From contig JAFKJB010000012.1 in the NCBI GenBank assembly GCA_017306155.1, forward strand, positions 62,001 through 126,000: DNA of 64,000 nucleotides, in the 5' to 3' direction. The notes under the pieces are model-generated. The model was not told where the DNA came from, did not search any database, and saw only the letters and a list, made by a program, of their open reading frames with translations. Each line of letters begins with the position of its first letter. Within the stretch, counting starts at the first letter, position 1. The DNA comes from Nitrosospira multiformis (GTDB lineage: Bacteria; Pseudomonadota; Gammaproteobacteria; Burkholderiales; Nitrosomonadaceae). Below are positions 19,538-28,252 of this stretch, in pieces. The position numbers were made by a program, and so were the translations under genes.

Positions 19538-19903
19538 ATGACTGACAGGATCACTATTTATCAGAAACCGACATGCAGTAAATGCAGGGCGACGCTCGCT
19601 CTGCTGAAAGAAAGCGGGGAAGAGTTCGATGCGGTCAACTATTATGACTCACGGCTGACCGTTGAACGACTGCGCGAACTGATTGACAAACTCGGTATTC
19701 CGATAATGGAGGTATTGCGTCGCGAGGAATCGCTCGCACGCGACTTAAAGCTTGTCGAACGGCACCTGTCGGGCCAGTTGTCCGATGAGGAGTTGATGAA
19801 AATCATGGTGGAGAACCCCGATCTGATTCAGCGTCCGATCGTGGTAAGAGGCAATCAGGCGGTGCTGTGCCGCCCGCCGGAGAATGTAACGAAGTTGTTG
19901 TAA
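19538..19903 (+). CDS. ArsC/Spx-family thiol reductase (YfgD-like)
   Basis: 121 residues from the ATG at 19538, which has AAGGAGAG eight bases upstream. The thioredoxin-fold start ITIYQKPTCSKCR carries a cysteine pair at positions 11 and 14. The later RREESLA and RPIVV segments are typical of ArsC-like arsenate reductases. The YfgD subgroup is widespread and not proven to reduce arsenate. No ars genes are nearby, so a general glutaredoxin-linked reductase is as likely as arsenate detoxification. Confidence 0.85.
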   Translation: MTDRITIYQKPTCSKCRATLALLKESGEEFDAVNYYDSRLTVERLRELIDKLGIPIMEVLRREESLARDLKLVERHLSGQLSDEELMKIMVENPDLIQRPIVVRGNQAVLCRPPENVTKLL

Positions 19904-20023
19904 CATATCATCTTTAAAGTTGGCTCCGTTGATGTGGCATGCGCCCATGAAAGGATGCTGCCCTGGAGCCGGCGGAACTCGTGAATCAATCTGTGATATG
20001 CTAACCATGTGCGAAAAACGATA

Positions 20024-20452
20024 ATGAATTTCAGGTTAATCAAAGTGTTAAGGATAGCTGCCTGCCTTATTCCCATTGCGCTGACGGGAACGACCGCTAC
20101 AGTTGCTGCGGAGGAAGCCGAATGTTCCGGGTGCCTTTGCCCTGGAAATCCCTGTCGGTTGTGTCCATTGCCACCTTCATCAAAGAATGATCCTGCAATG
20201 CAGGATGGGCAGGACGAGCCGGATGCCTGTCGCAAGATCAGGGAAAAAGTGCCGCCGGTTTCCGCAAATACCGATCCGGACGAACATTACGCGAGCCTGG
20301 ATAAATCGATTATGGAGTGCGTAAGAAATGGTGGTGACGTTGTCATGAATTCACGACGCAACAAGGAGTTTCCTTCCAAGCATTATTGCAAACCTTATCT
20401 TGCTTCCGGCGCTTCCAGTGCCGCAGCGAATTCGTCCCGGACGAAAAAATAG
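20024..20452 (+). CDS. Hypothetical secreted cysteine-rich protein
   Basis: 142 residues from the ATG at 20024 (a GTG at 20009 is an alternative). A signal peptide is clear: a basic start, hydrophobic residues 8-22 and an ATVAA cleavage region near 25-29. The mature part opens with a dense cysteine cluster, C34-x2-C-x-C-x4-C-x2-C47, and has three more cysteines at 69, 99 and 122. The total is eight, compatible with disulfides or metal binding in the periplasm. I do not recognise the family. It lies directly upstream of, and in line with, the GlrK-QseG-GlrR genes. Confidence 0.6.
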   Translation: MNFRLIKVLRIAACLIPIALTGTTATVAAEEAECSGCLCPGNPCRLCPLPPSSKNDPAMQDGQDEPDACRKIREKVPPVSANTDPDEHYASLDKSIMECVRNGGDVVMNSRRNKEFPSKHYCKPYLASGASSAAANSSRTKK

Positions 20453-20562
20453 AAATCAGAAAAGGCCGCATGCCCGGACTGGATAGCGTACTGGATAGAA
20501 CAGTAAGCATCCTGCATCAGTGTTGCCGGATCCCGGCACTTCCGATCGTTTGAACTGCCCCA

Positions 20563-22155
20563 ATGGAGTTTTCCAGACCTGAGTGGCAGAATCAGTATGA
20601 GGCAAGTGCAAATAAAATTGCTCCGATTCCTCAAAGGAACCAAAGAAGAGAAATGATTGCCCCCGGGGAGGCCGGAAGACAGGATAGCGCAAGCGCTTCG
20701 TGGGTAAGACTGCGCCGTAAGCCCAAATCCTTTGTCAAACTCATTCTGCTGGGCTTTGCTCTGGTCGGTTTGCCACTGATCGTGGCACTCATCAATAGCG
20801 CTTTTTCCATTGACCGGTTGGCGAACCAGAGCCGGAAGGCTGTATATCAGGCGGCGGAGATTGCGCACAGCAGCCGCGCTCTTGCGGATGAAATCGCGAA
20901 CATGGAGCGGGCGGTGCGGCAGACTCACATTCTGGGGGATACCGCTCTGCTGGAGGGTTATTTTCGCGGGCATGCCGGATTCGAAAAAATCGCTGCGGGC
21001 CTTGCCGGCCTCTCCCTCAGCGACGAGCAGAGGCGATTGCTGGTGCAATTGAAATCAGAGGAAGCTGTCATTTTCGAGAGGGTTGCCACCGTCAAGGAAT
21101 CACCAGAAGAGTTGCGTAAATTGATCGGCAACTTCGGTCACCTGCGGGATTCCGCACGCTTCTTTTTCTCGCTCGGGTACGCGCTCATAGAGCGCGAGGT
21201 GGACGAAATGCAGGATATGGCAGGATCCGCGCGCTTTACGGTTGGGTGGCAACTGCTTGCACTGATTCCATTTGCCGTATTGCTCGCCTTCTTTTTTTCC
21301 TTCCGGATTGCCCGCCCGATCCGCCAGATTGAAGAGGCCATTCGCAGCATGGGGCAGGGGAAGCTGCATAAGGCGATTCGGGTGGATGGCCCTCAGGACC
21401 TGGTTTATTTTGGCGAAAGACTGGACTGGATGAGGCAGCGTCTGCTAAAGCTCGAAGAGCAGAAGACGCGGTTTCTGCAGCATGTTTCTCATGAACTCAA
21501 GACCCCGTTGACGGCCATGCGGGAAGGAGCGGATTTGCTCGTGGAAGGTGTGGCTGGCAAGCTGACGGACGAACAGCAGCGCGTTGCCAGCATCCTTCAC
21601 AGCAATAGCCTGCAGTTGCAACGGCGCATCGAGGACCTGCTGAGTTATAGCGCCCTCCAGACCGAGAAAGCCGCGCTGGTGAAACAGGAGGTGAGTTTGA
21701 AGAAGATTCTGGATGCGGTACTGCACGATCAGAATCTCATCATTATGAACAAAGGCCTGAGAATAGATTTGTCATGTCCGGAAGTGATGCTGGAGTGTGA
21801 ACCGCAAAAAGTCAAAGTGATCGTGGACAATCTTTTATCGAACGCCGTGAAATTCTCGCCCAGGGGAGGATGCCTCCGCATCTGGACAAGCGAGACAGCG
21901 GGGATTGCGCAACTGGATATAGTGGATACCGGACCCGGAGTGGATGATGCCGATCGGGAGAAAGTATTCGAACCGTTCTATCAGGGGCGAAAAGTGCTCG
22001 ACAGCCACGTAAGAGGAACGGGTCTGGGATTGTCGATCGCCCGGGAGTACGCGCTTGCGCACGGGGGAAACATCGAGCTTGTGCCGCTGGCTGATCGCGG
22101 TGCCCACTTCCGGCTCACCCTCCCCGTTCACGATGTGCCTGAGGGATCAGCATGA
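20563..22155 (+). CDS. glrK: Sensor histidine kinase GlrK/QseE-like
   Basis: Membrane sensor kinase of an envelope-stress two-component system. Two transmembrane helices (about residues 50-70 and 228-250) flank a periplasmic helical region and are followed by a HAMP linker. The phosphoacceptor is H310 in HVSHELKTPL. ATPase boxes follow: NLLSNAVKFSP, DTGPGVDD and GTGLGLSIA. Length is 530 residues from the ATG at 20563; a second ATG at 20653 has a better ribosome-binding site and gives 500 residues. The stop overlaps the next start (ATGA). The order kinase, lipoprotein, NtrC-type regulator matches enterobacterial glrK-qseG-glrR. Confidence 0.9.
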   Translation: MEFSRPEWQNQYEASANKIAPIPQRNQRREMIAPGEAGRQDSASASWVRLRRKPKSFVKLILLGFALVGLPLIVALINSAFSIDRLANQSRKAVYQAAEIAHSSRALADEIANMERAVRQTHILGDTALLEGYFRGHAGFEKIAAGLAGLSLSDEQRRLLVQLKSEEAVIFERVATVKESPEELRKLIGNFGHLRDSARFFFSLGYALIEREVDEMQDMAGSARFTVGWQLLALIPFAVLLAFFFSFRIARPIRQIEEAIRSMGQGKLHKAIRVDGPQDLVYFGERLDWMRQRLLKLEEQKTRFLQHVSHELKTPLTAMREGADLLVEGVAGKLTDEQQRVASILHSNSLQLQRRIEDLLSYSALQTEKAALVKQEVSLKKILDAVLHDQNLIIMNKGLRIDLSCPEVMLECEPQKVKVIVDNLLSNAVKFSPRGGCLRIWTSETAGIAQLDIVDTGPGVDDADREKVFEPFYQGRKVLDSHVRGTGLGLSIAREYALAHGGNIELVPLADRGAHFRLTLPVHDVPEGSA

Positions 22156-22697
22156 GGAGGGTGCCGCGCACAGGAGGATTATGGCTGGTTTTGCCGGTGG
22201 CGGCGTTGATGTTTCTGGCTGCGTGCGCAGCCATTGAAAGCGTTGAAAGCCCGCGGGCTGTCGAGCCGCTGCCAACCGAACTGGTAGTGACCGGGCAGAT
22301 GGATGATATGATGGAGTTTTATGATTTCATCCGCAAGCAGTCGCCGGTGGAGTTGATCCGGGTATACGACAAGGCGAAACAGAGCTTCATGCGGAACAAA
22401 AGCGACACCAACCGCGCCCGTCTGGTATTGCTCCTCATCCTGCCGAATACTTCCTTTCGAGACGTTACCTCTGCAACGCATCTGCTCAATGAATGGCCGA
22501 AAGACTCGAAATCGGCAAATAATTTACAGAGCTTCAGAAACCTGCTGGCCAGCTTGCTTGCAGAGCAACAACGGTTGAACCACAGCATCGAGGAACTTTC
22601 GCAGAAACTGAAAGATGAGCAGAAGCGTGCGGAAACCCTGCAGAGTCAGATCAATGCCATAAAAAGTATGGAAAAGAATCTGCTTAAAGAATTGTAA
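22152..22697 (+). CDS. qseG: QseG-like outer-membrane lipoprotein
   Basis: 181 residues with a lipoprotein signal: a hydrophobic helix at 10-24 ending in the lipobox FLAAC with C25. Alanine at +2 favours outer-membrane sorting. The middle is helical, and residues about 135-175 form a coiled coil rich in Leu, Gln, Lys and Glu. In enterobacteria QseG is an outer-membrane lipoprotein that interacts with GlrK (QseE) and stimulates it. Position and size, rather than sequence identity, are the main grounds for the name. It is translationally coupled to the kinase and lies 14 bp before the response regulator. Confidence 0.8.
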   Translation: MRRVPRTGGLWLVLPVAALMFLAACAAIESVESPRAVEPLPTELVVTGQMDDMMEFYDFIRKQSPVELIRVYDKAKQSFMRNKSDTNRARLVLLLILPNTSFRDVTSATHLLNEWPKDSKSANNLQSFRNLLASLLAEQQRLNHSIEELSQKLKDEQKRAETLQSQINAIKSMEKNLLKEL

Positions 22698-22711
22698 AGA
22701 AACGTAAAATC

Positions 22712-24073
22712 ATGTCCGATGCAAAACCTAGAATTCTGATCGTTGACGACGACACCGATCTGCTTGAATTGCTGACCATGCGTCTTACGGCGGCGGGATA
22801 CAAAGTGGACGCCGTCCCGAGCGCAGAGGCGGCCCTGAACTATCTGGATGTGTCACGTCCGCAACTGGTCATCAGTGATATGCAGATGAGCGGCATGGAT
22901 GGCATGGCATTATTTGAGCAAATCCATCGCACCTTGCCGACCTTGCCGGTGATCATACTCACGGCGCACGGAACGATTCCCGATGCCGTCACGGCTGTCC
23001 AGCGAGGGGTATTCGGTTATCTTGCCAAACCTTTTGACAGCAAGACGTTGCTAGCCAATATCAGTCAGGCGCTCAAGTTCGTTCCGGGCGCCGTCTCACA
23101 GAAAGAACTGTCGCAGGCATCGTGGCGCAAGAATATCATCACTCAGAGCGCTGTCATGGAGGACATTCTCACTCGGGCGGGACTGGTTGCGGAAGGTGAC
23201 GCCAGCGTGCTGATCTATGGAGAAAGCGGCGTGGGCAAGGAACTGTTCGCGCGTGCCATACATGATGCATCCAAACGGTCCGACCATCCGTTTGTCGCCA
23301 TCAATTGCGCGGCCATTCCGGAACAGTTGCTGGAATCCGAGTTGTTCGGGCATGTCAGAGGAGCATTTACCGGGGCTGTCAGGGATCATAAGGGTTTATT
23401 CCAGTTGGCTGAGGGAGGCACTCTCTTTCTCGACGAAATCGGCGATATGCCGGTTTTACTTCAGGTCAAGCTGTTGCGTGTTCTGCAGGAGAGGCAGGTT
23501 CGACCGGTTGGATCGACGCAATCGATCCCGGTGGATGTCCGTATTATTTCGGCCACTCACCGCGATCTGAAAACAGAAATCGCTGCTGGAACGTTTCGGG
23601 AAGATCTGTATTACAGACTGGACGTGGTGTCACTTACCATCCCGGTTCTGGCGCAGAGGCGCGAAGATATTCCCTTGCTGATAAATTACTTCCTCGGCAC
23701 ATTTTCAGAGAAATACCAGAAAAACATCAATGGCTTCTCTCCCGAGGCAATGGAAACACTGGTTGCCGCATCCTGGCCCGGCAACGTGCGTCAACTCATG
23801 AACGTCGTCGAGAGATGTGTTGCATTGAGTACTGCACCTCTTATTTCGCCGGTGCTGGTCTACGATGCGATGCACCGGGAAGAAGAACAGCTCGTGTCTT
23901 TCGAGGACGCGCGCAGAAGTTTTGAACGGGATTATCTGGTGCGCGTACTTAAAATCACGGGAGGAAACGTTACCCAGGCAGCGCGCCTCGCCAAGCGTAA
24001 TCGGACGGAGTTCTACAAGCTGCTGCAGCGATACCAGCTTGATCCATCCGTCTTCAAGCAGGCGCAGGTTTAA
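22712..24073 (+). CDS. glrR: NtrC-family response regulator GlrR/QseF-like
   Basis: 453 residues in three parts. The receiver domain has phosphoacceptor D56 in VISDMQMSG. The AAA+ sigma-54 activation domain has Walker A GESGVGKE at 170-177, the sigma-54 contact loop GAFTGA at 217-222, and Walker B LFLDEIGD. The C-terminal Fis-type helix-turn-helix spans about 415-450 (GNVTQAARLAKRNR). It should activate sigma-54 promoters when phosphorylated by the upstream kinase. In enterobacteria the main target is the small RNA glmY. I found no convincing -24/-12 promoter or GlmY-like gene beside this locus. Confidence 0.93.
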   Translation: MSDAKPRILIVDDDTDLLELLTMRLTAAGYKVDAVPSAEAALNYLDVSRPQLVISDMQMSGMDGMALFEQIHRTLPTLPVIILTAHGTIPDAVTAVQRGVFGYLAKPFDSKTLLANISQALKFVPGAVSQKELSQASWRKNIITQSAVMEDILTRAGLVAEGDASVLIYGESGVGKELFARAIHDASKRSDHPFVAINCAAIPEQLLESELFGHVRGAFTGAVRDHKGLFQLAEGGTLFLDEIGDMPVLLQVKLLRVLQERQVRPVGSTQSIPVDVRIISATHRDLKTEIAAGTFREDLYYRLDVVSLTIPVLAQRREDIPLLINYFLGTFSEKYQKNINGFSPEAMETLVAASWPGNVRQLMNVVERCVALSTAPLISPVLVYDAMHREEEQLVSFEDARRSFERDYLVRVLKITGGNVTQAARLAKRNRTEFYKLLQRYQLDPSVFKQAQV

Positions 24074-24624
24074 GAAAAGTAAGGATTGGACTAAGCGGTA
24101 CAGGTTCTGCTGGCGGTCTTCCTTTTTCCTTTCTTCACTGGATCAGGACTGACCTGCGATGGGTCTGTACTCATCCTCGACATATTGGTTGTCTTTCTTC
24201 ACGATAAAACCCAGTTCGGTCCATCACCGGAATGTCAGGTAATCGTTGTTTTTTCATTCGCAGCGATCTCGCTGTCGATGAGTCCTTGCCGAAATCATCC
24301 CTAGACGAATTTAAATCCTGAATCAGGCTGCCAGCAGCGTTATTTTTCCCGAATTGTCGCGATAGAGCGTAGGAGGAACAATTCCGGGAGATTCGGAACC
24401 AAAAAACGTGCCTTCGCTGTTTCCTGCGGGCTTTTCTTCCTATTCATACCGCTTTCCATAATTTTCAGGCTGGTTTGGTGAAGTATCCGCTAGCTGATTA
24501 TGTTCGGCAGCGAACGGAAAAGGAAGTCAGCGTCCTACAGACTGTCCGGATAACGGATCATTTTGTCGCATTGCTCCTTTTGTTTTTGTTAAATACCTGC
24601 ATTTAATCATTGGGGATGCGCGCT
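24074..24624. other. 551-bp intergenic region after glrR
   Basis: No gene can be called. The minus strand holds an open stretch of about 88 codons without a normal start (around 24180-24440), and a neighbouring frame also reads as protein-like tails. This could be a decayed gene. A short hairpin TCCG-N5-CGGA occurs near 24545-24557. No tRNA or recognised small RNA was seen. Confidence 0.35.
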
Positions 24625-25290
24625 ATGGGTTCCTTGCATGATGATGTTTCTGAAGCCCGGGCTGTTCGCATCCCGGCAAGCGAGGTCGTGCTGAATGCCG
24701 ATCTGACAATGCCGCCCCACGCGCGGGCCATTGTCGCCTTCGCTCATGGCAGCGGCAGCAGCCGGCACAGCATTCGCAATCGCTACGCGGCTGAAATGCT
24801 GAATGCATGTAACTTCGCCACTCTCCTTGCCGATCTCCTGACTGAAGAAGAGGAAGCCATTGACATGCGTACGCGGCATTTGCGGTTCGATATCCCGATG
24901 CTGGCGGACAGGCTGATCGATATCGCTGTCTGGCTCCAGCAGGAGCCCCAGACGAGAGATTTGAAAATAGGCTGGTTTGGAGCGAGCACCGGCGCCGGAG
25001 CAGCGTTAATTGCAGCGGCGCGGCGTCCGGAAAATATCATGGCCGTGGTTTCACGGGGCGGACGCCCCGATCTCGCGAGTGCTTATTTACCGGAGGTTGT
25101 AGCACCTGTACTTCTCATCGTAGGGGAAAACGACCCCCAAGTTCTGGAGTTCAACAAGGAAGCGCTCGCCCGTCTCAATACCGAATCGAAACTGGAAATC
25201 GTGCCGAACGCCACTCACCTGTTTGAAGAACCGGGAACGCTGGAGGCAGCCGCCGGTCTTGCCGCCAAATGGTTTCAGGGCCATTGCTAG
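24625..25290 (+). CDS. Alpha/beta hydrolase (dienelactone-hydrolase-like)
   Basis: 221 residues from the ATG at 24625, with GGGGA eight bases upstream; in-frame TTG and ATG codons at 24610 and 24616 are alternatives. The fold markers are AFAHGSGSSRHS near 40, the nucleophile elbow GWFGASTGAGAA near 120 (serine nucleophile), LLIVGENDPQV (acidic residue) and NATHLFEEPGTLE (histidine). This family is commonly found next to, or fused with, a phosphoribosyltransferase domain. Here the remnant of exactly such a gene follows immediately, and an erythromycin-esterase homologue follows that. Substrate unknown. Confidence 0.85.
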   Translation: MGSLHDDVSEARAVRIPASEVVLNADLTMPPHARAIVAFAHGSGSSRHSIRNRYAAEMLNACNFATLLADLLTEEEEAIDMRTRHLRFDIPMLADRLIDIAVWLQQEPQTRDLKIGWFGASTGAGAALIAAARRPENIMAVVSRGGRPDLASAYLPEVVAPVLLIVGENDPQVLEFNKEALARLNTESKLEIVPNATHLFEEPGTLEAAAGLAAKWFQGHC

Positions 25291-25316
25291 ACAAGTAATG
25301 GACAGGCGATAAAGCC

Positions 25317-25643
25317 ATGCCGGGCGATGTATATCACTTCGCAAACACAGCCGAAGCAGGAAGGATGCCGGAGGAAGCGTTATCAGTCTACGCGGGGGAG
25401 AACCGACGTGCTTGTTCTGGCGTTTCCACGCGGGGGAGTGCCGGTTGCTATGAGATTGCGCGGATACTGTCCGTACCGCTGGATATATGGCTTGTACGGA
25501 AACCGGCTGTGCCAGGGCCAGGAGAACCGGCAATGGGAGCGATGACGGGGATAGAAACTCTTGTCCTCAACAAGGAAATCATCAAGCTTCTGAATATCGA
25601 TGAGGCTTCCATCGATGCTGCCATAGCCAGGGAGCGGTTTTAA
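25317..25643 (+). pseudogene. Broken phosphoribosyltransferase gene (two frameshifts, truncated)
   Basis: Pieces of one PRTase protein lie in two reading frames. The first frame has FANTAEAGRMPEEALSVYAG. A neighbouring frame carries the motif DVLVLAFPRGGVPVA. Reading then returns to the first frame with YEIARILSVPLDIWLVRKP and AMGAM. This requires one extra base near 25400, beside a run of G's, and one missing base near 25451. The original frame then stops after IAARERF-like sequence at 25643, about halfway through a normal 210-220-residue protein. The later PRPP-binding DDGxATG segment is absent. The neighbouring hydrolase and esterase genes are the usual partners of an intact copy. A sequencing error could mimic the two indels but not the missing 3' half. 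Confidence 0.75.
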
Positions 25644-25729
25644 GGAAGGATCAAGGCAGGATTCAGGAGGGCAAGGGAGACTGAGGGAATTGCAGGACTC
25701 CTTGCCTGAGGGTCCAGGAGGATTTCATT

Positions 25730-27112
25730 ATGGCTGATATCGATCTTGATTACCATTTGATCGATGTGCTGGAGCAGGACGCTCGCCCTGTGGCGGAATA
25801 CGATGCTGGCCGTGAATTGATACGCACGGTACGCGAGCATGTGCAGGGAAAAAAGTTTGTCCTGATCGGTGAAGCGAGTCACGGTACAGCCGAATTTTAT
25901 CGCCTGCGTGCTGAAATTACTCAACACCTCATTGCCGAGGACGGATTCGACGCTGTTGCGGTCGAGGCGGACTGGCCGGATGCCTATCGGGTTAACCGCT
26001 TTGTTGCGGGCCGGTCGGAAGACAAGGATGCGGGTACGGCCTTGTCCAATTTCGAGCGGTTTCCCGCATGGATGTGGAGGAATACCGAAGTATTCGCTTT
26101 CATTACATGGCTGCGCAACTATAACCAGGAGACGGGGAGGTACAAGCGCGAGCAGCAGGAACCGGTAGCGCCAGTGGGATTTTATGGACTCGATTTGTAC
26201 AGTATGACAACCTCGATGCGGGCTGTGCTGGCATATCTGGATAAGGTCGATCCGGAAGAAGCCGCTGCGGCACGGGCGCGCTATGGTTGTTTTGGCCAAT
26301 TCATCGAAAATCCGCAGGCATATGGTTATGCCATTGCGTCCGGGCGGTGGGATTCGTGCGAACAGGAAGTGATTGCGCAACTCATGCAGCTTCAGCGAAA
26401 AGAGCGGCTTTATGTTGAAAAGGATGGTGCATTTGCCGGAAACGAATATTTTTCGGCGCAGCAGAATGCTGAACTGGTGAGAAATGCGGAAGAATATTAT
26501 CGCGCCATGTTCAGGGGAAGACCCAATACCTGGAACCTGAGAGATCGGCACATGTTCGAGACACTCGAAAAGCTCGCAAGCCATCTGGAAGACCAGCTGA
26601 AGCGGGAAGCGCGCATTGTTGTCTGGGCCCACAATTCTCATCTTGGCAATGCGGCGGCCACCGAGATGGGGCGGCGCGGCGAATTCAACATCGGCCAGCT
26701 CGCTGCCGAGAAATATCGGGACAAGTCGCTGCGCATCGGGTTTTCGACCAGCCGCGGAACAGTGACAGCAGCGACCGACTGGGACGGACCCGCCGAAACG
26801 AAAACCATCCGTGTACCGCTTGCGGGCAGTTACGAAGAAATTTTTTCGCAACTCGAAAAGAAACGCTTCTTTTTCAATCTCACCGCTGGAGGCGAGGCTT
26901 TGGGATTCTTGGAAGAGGAGCGGCTGCAGCGTGCGATTGGCGTGATCTACCGGCCTGAAACGGAGCGCATGAGCCACTACTTCTATACCTGTCTTCCGCG
27001 CCAGTTCGATTTCATGATTCACATTGACAAGACGGAAGCGCTGCAACCGCTACCGGCATGCGTCCACCGCCGGACCGGTGAAATGGATGAGACTTATCCT
27101 TCAGGCTTGTAG
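25730..27112 (+). CDS. Erythromycin-esterase family protein
   Basis: 460 residues of the erythromycin-esterase/EreA-like family (Pfam PF05139). Family motifs are visible: GEASHGTAEFYRLRAE near 46-61, VEADWPDAYRVNRF near 82, WMWRNTEV near 108, and WAHNSHLGNA near 300. The conserved His and Glu residues of these motifs form the active site in characterised esterases. Chromosomal homologues are widespread and most have no demonstrated macrolide activity, so this is not evidence of antibiotic resistance. It lies after the hydrolase and the broken phosphoribosyltransferase gene, which normally form a set with it. Confidence 0.88.
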   Translation: MADIDLDYHLIDVLEQDARPVAEYDAGRELIRTVREHVQGKKFVLIGEASHGTAEFYRLRAEITQHLIAEDGFDAVAVEADWPDAYRVNRFVAGRSEDKDAGTALSNFERFPAWMWRNTEVFAFITWLRNYNQETGRYKREQQEPVAPVGFYGLDLYSMTTSMRAVLAYLDKVDPEEAAAARARYGCFGQFIENPQAYGYAIASGRWDSCEQEVIAQLMQLQRKERLYVEKDGAFAGNEYFSAQQNAELVRNAEEYYRAMFRGRPNTWNLRDRHMFETLEKLASHLEDQLKREARIVVWAHNSHLGNAAATEMGRRGEFNIGQLAAEKYRDKSLRIGFSTSRGTVTAATDWDGPAETKTIRVPLAGSYEEIFSQLEKKRFFFNLTAGGEALGFLEEERLQRAIGVIYRPETERMSHYFYTCLPRQFDFMIHIDKTEALQPLPACVHRRTGEMDETYPSGL

Positions 27113-27338
27113 AGGAGAGGGTTCGCCAGCAATATCCGTTCACTTCCTGCTGTCCGAAAATCAGCCTTGGATATCAATCGGTACTCGATTCCTTGCTTTT
27201 TGAAAAATGTGGACTATTTTTAAAAATGCTTCCTCCTGTACAAAAGATACACAAAGAGGAACCCTATCTAGAGTGGTCTCATCTGTCGCTCTTCTCGAGT
27301 TGAGCGTGATCTGGATAAAAAAAATATAAAACATGGAT

Positions 27339-27369
27339 ATCGCACCCGGGGTGGGCTTCCGGGTGCGAT
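27339..27369. repeat. Strong inverted repeat upstream of the Kazal-domain gene
   Basis: ATCGCACCCGG (27339-27349) and CCGGGTGCGAT (27359-27369) are perfect 11-bp complements around a 9-nt loop. An A-rich run precedes it, so on the minus strand it looks like a hairpin followed by a T-run. On the plus strand it could end the esterase transcript or lie in the leader of the next gene, 62 bp on. The rest of the 318-bp gap (27113-27430) holds no gene. Confidence 0.55.
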
Positions 27370-27430
27370 TAGTTCATCAAAAGGGAAAGGGTAAATAATG
27401 TAACCACACTACCTGTTGATGGAGGAAGCA

Positions 27431-28216
27431 ATGAGTAAATCGGGCTTTGTTGTTTTTCTGATCGGAGCCGCGCTTGGTATAACGCCGACTTTCGCAGCCC
27501 AGGGTGAAGGCGGCGGAAGCGTAGATATTGCAAACCGTGCCGTGAACATCAACCTCGGCAGTACGGGAGGGGCGCTGGACAGCGCGGCGGTGATATCAGT
27601 GCGAAAGGCAGTGGGAAAGGCTATCAGCGAAGAGACGGTGGACACTTTTGCTGTTTATAGCCCAAGAGTGGGAGGTCCCCTTCAGATAGAAGAAGGACTG
27701 AGCGCATGCGCGGAAGCAGGCTTCAGCTCGAAGCCGGGCGACTTTAAAGCTTTCGTCAAGCGCTTGCGTGACATTCGTCCCAGGGCGGGAACGTTCCTCA
27801 ATGTGGAATTCACCGATCGGTGCAAACCTGTTGAGGGTGGGGGCGGGGGGGCGGTCTGTGGAGGTATTGCGGGGACACGTTGTCCCGACGCAAGGCAATA
27901 TTGTGACTTTGGGGCCAAATGCAAGATGCCGGACGCACAAGGTCAATGCAAGACCAAGCCCGCCATTTGTCCGCAAATCTTCAAGCCTGTCTGCGGGTGT
28001 GACGGCAAGACTTACAGCAACTCATGTACCGCAGCAGCTGCCGGTGTTTCCGTCGAACATGAAGGGGAGTGCAAGAAGTCCGAGCCGCAAGCCTGCGGCG
28101 GAATCGCCGGCATCCCCTGCCCTGAAGGCCAGGCCTGTGTGGATGATCCCAGGGATGATTGCGATCCTGCACGGGGCGGAGCGGATTGCCCGGGAATCTG
28201 CAAGGGTAAAAAATAG
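27431..28216 (+). CDS. Secreted Kazal-type protease-inhibitor-like protein
   Basis: 261 residues from the ATG at 27431, which has GGAGGA five bases upstream. A signal peptide covers about residues 1-23. Residues 30-140 are an unrecognised domain. A Kazal-type domain occupies about 178-224, with the core PVCGCDGKTYSNSC and a closing Cys. It is bracketed by two copies of a CGGIAGxxCP motif (153-162 and 232-241). The second copy opens a Cys-rich tail with C-x4-C-x6-C-x8-C-x3-C spacing. Kazal domains bind serine proteases in eukaryotes; in bacteria their roles are mostly unknown. A periplasmic or extracellular inhibitor is a reasonable inference. The gene sits between two strong inverted repeats. 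Confidence 0.8.
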   Translation: MSKSGFVVFLIGAALGITPTFAAQGEGGGSVDIANRAVNINLGSTGGALDSAAVISVRKAVGKAISEETVDTFAVYSPRVGGPLQIEEGLSACAEAGFSSKPGDFKAFVKRLRDIRPRAGTFLNVEFTDRCKPVEGGGGGAVCGGIAGTRCPDARQYCDFGAKCKMPDAQGQCKTKPAICPQIFKPVCGCDGKTYSNSCTAAAAGVSVEHEGECKKSEPQACGGIAGIPCPEGQACVDDPRDDCDPARGGADCPGICKGKK

Positions 28217-28252
28217 AGCAGCGGGAATACGGGCTAATCGTTGGAAGTCTTA

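Noticed and set aside
19904-20562. Sigma-54 promoter or GlmY-like small RNA near glrK
   Set aside because: The GG and GC dinucleotides at the required 12-bp offset, in a TGGCAC-N5-TTGC-like context, were not found.
25640-27046. 468-codon frame antisense to the erythromycin-esterase homologue
   Set aside because: Same reasoning: the sense strand carries the conserved family motifs and the antisense product is featureless.
25730-27112. Macrolide resistance from the erythromycin-esterase homologue
   Set aside because: Chromosomal members of this family are widespread without such activity; the context gives no sign of a resistance element.
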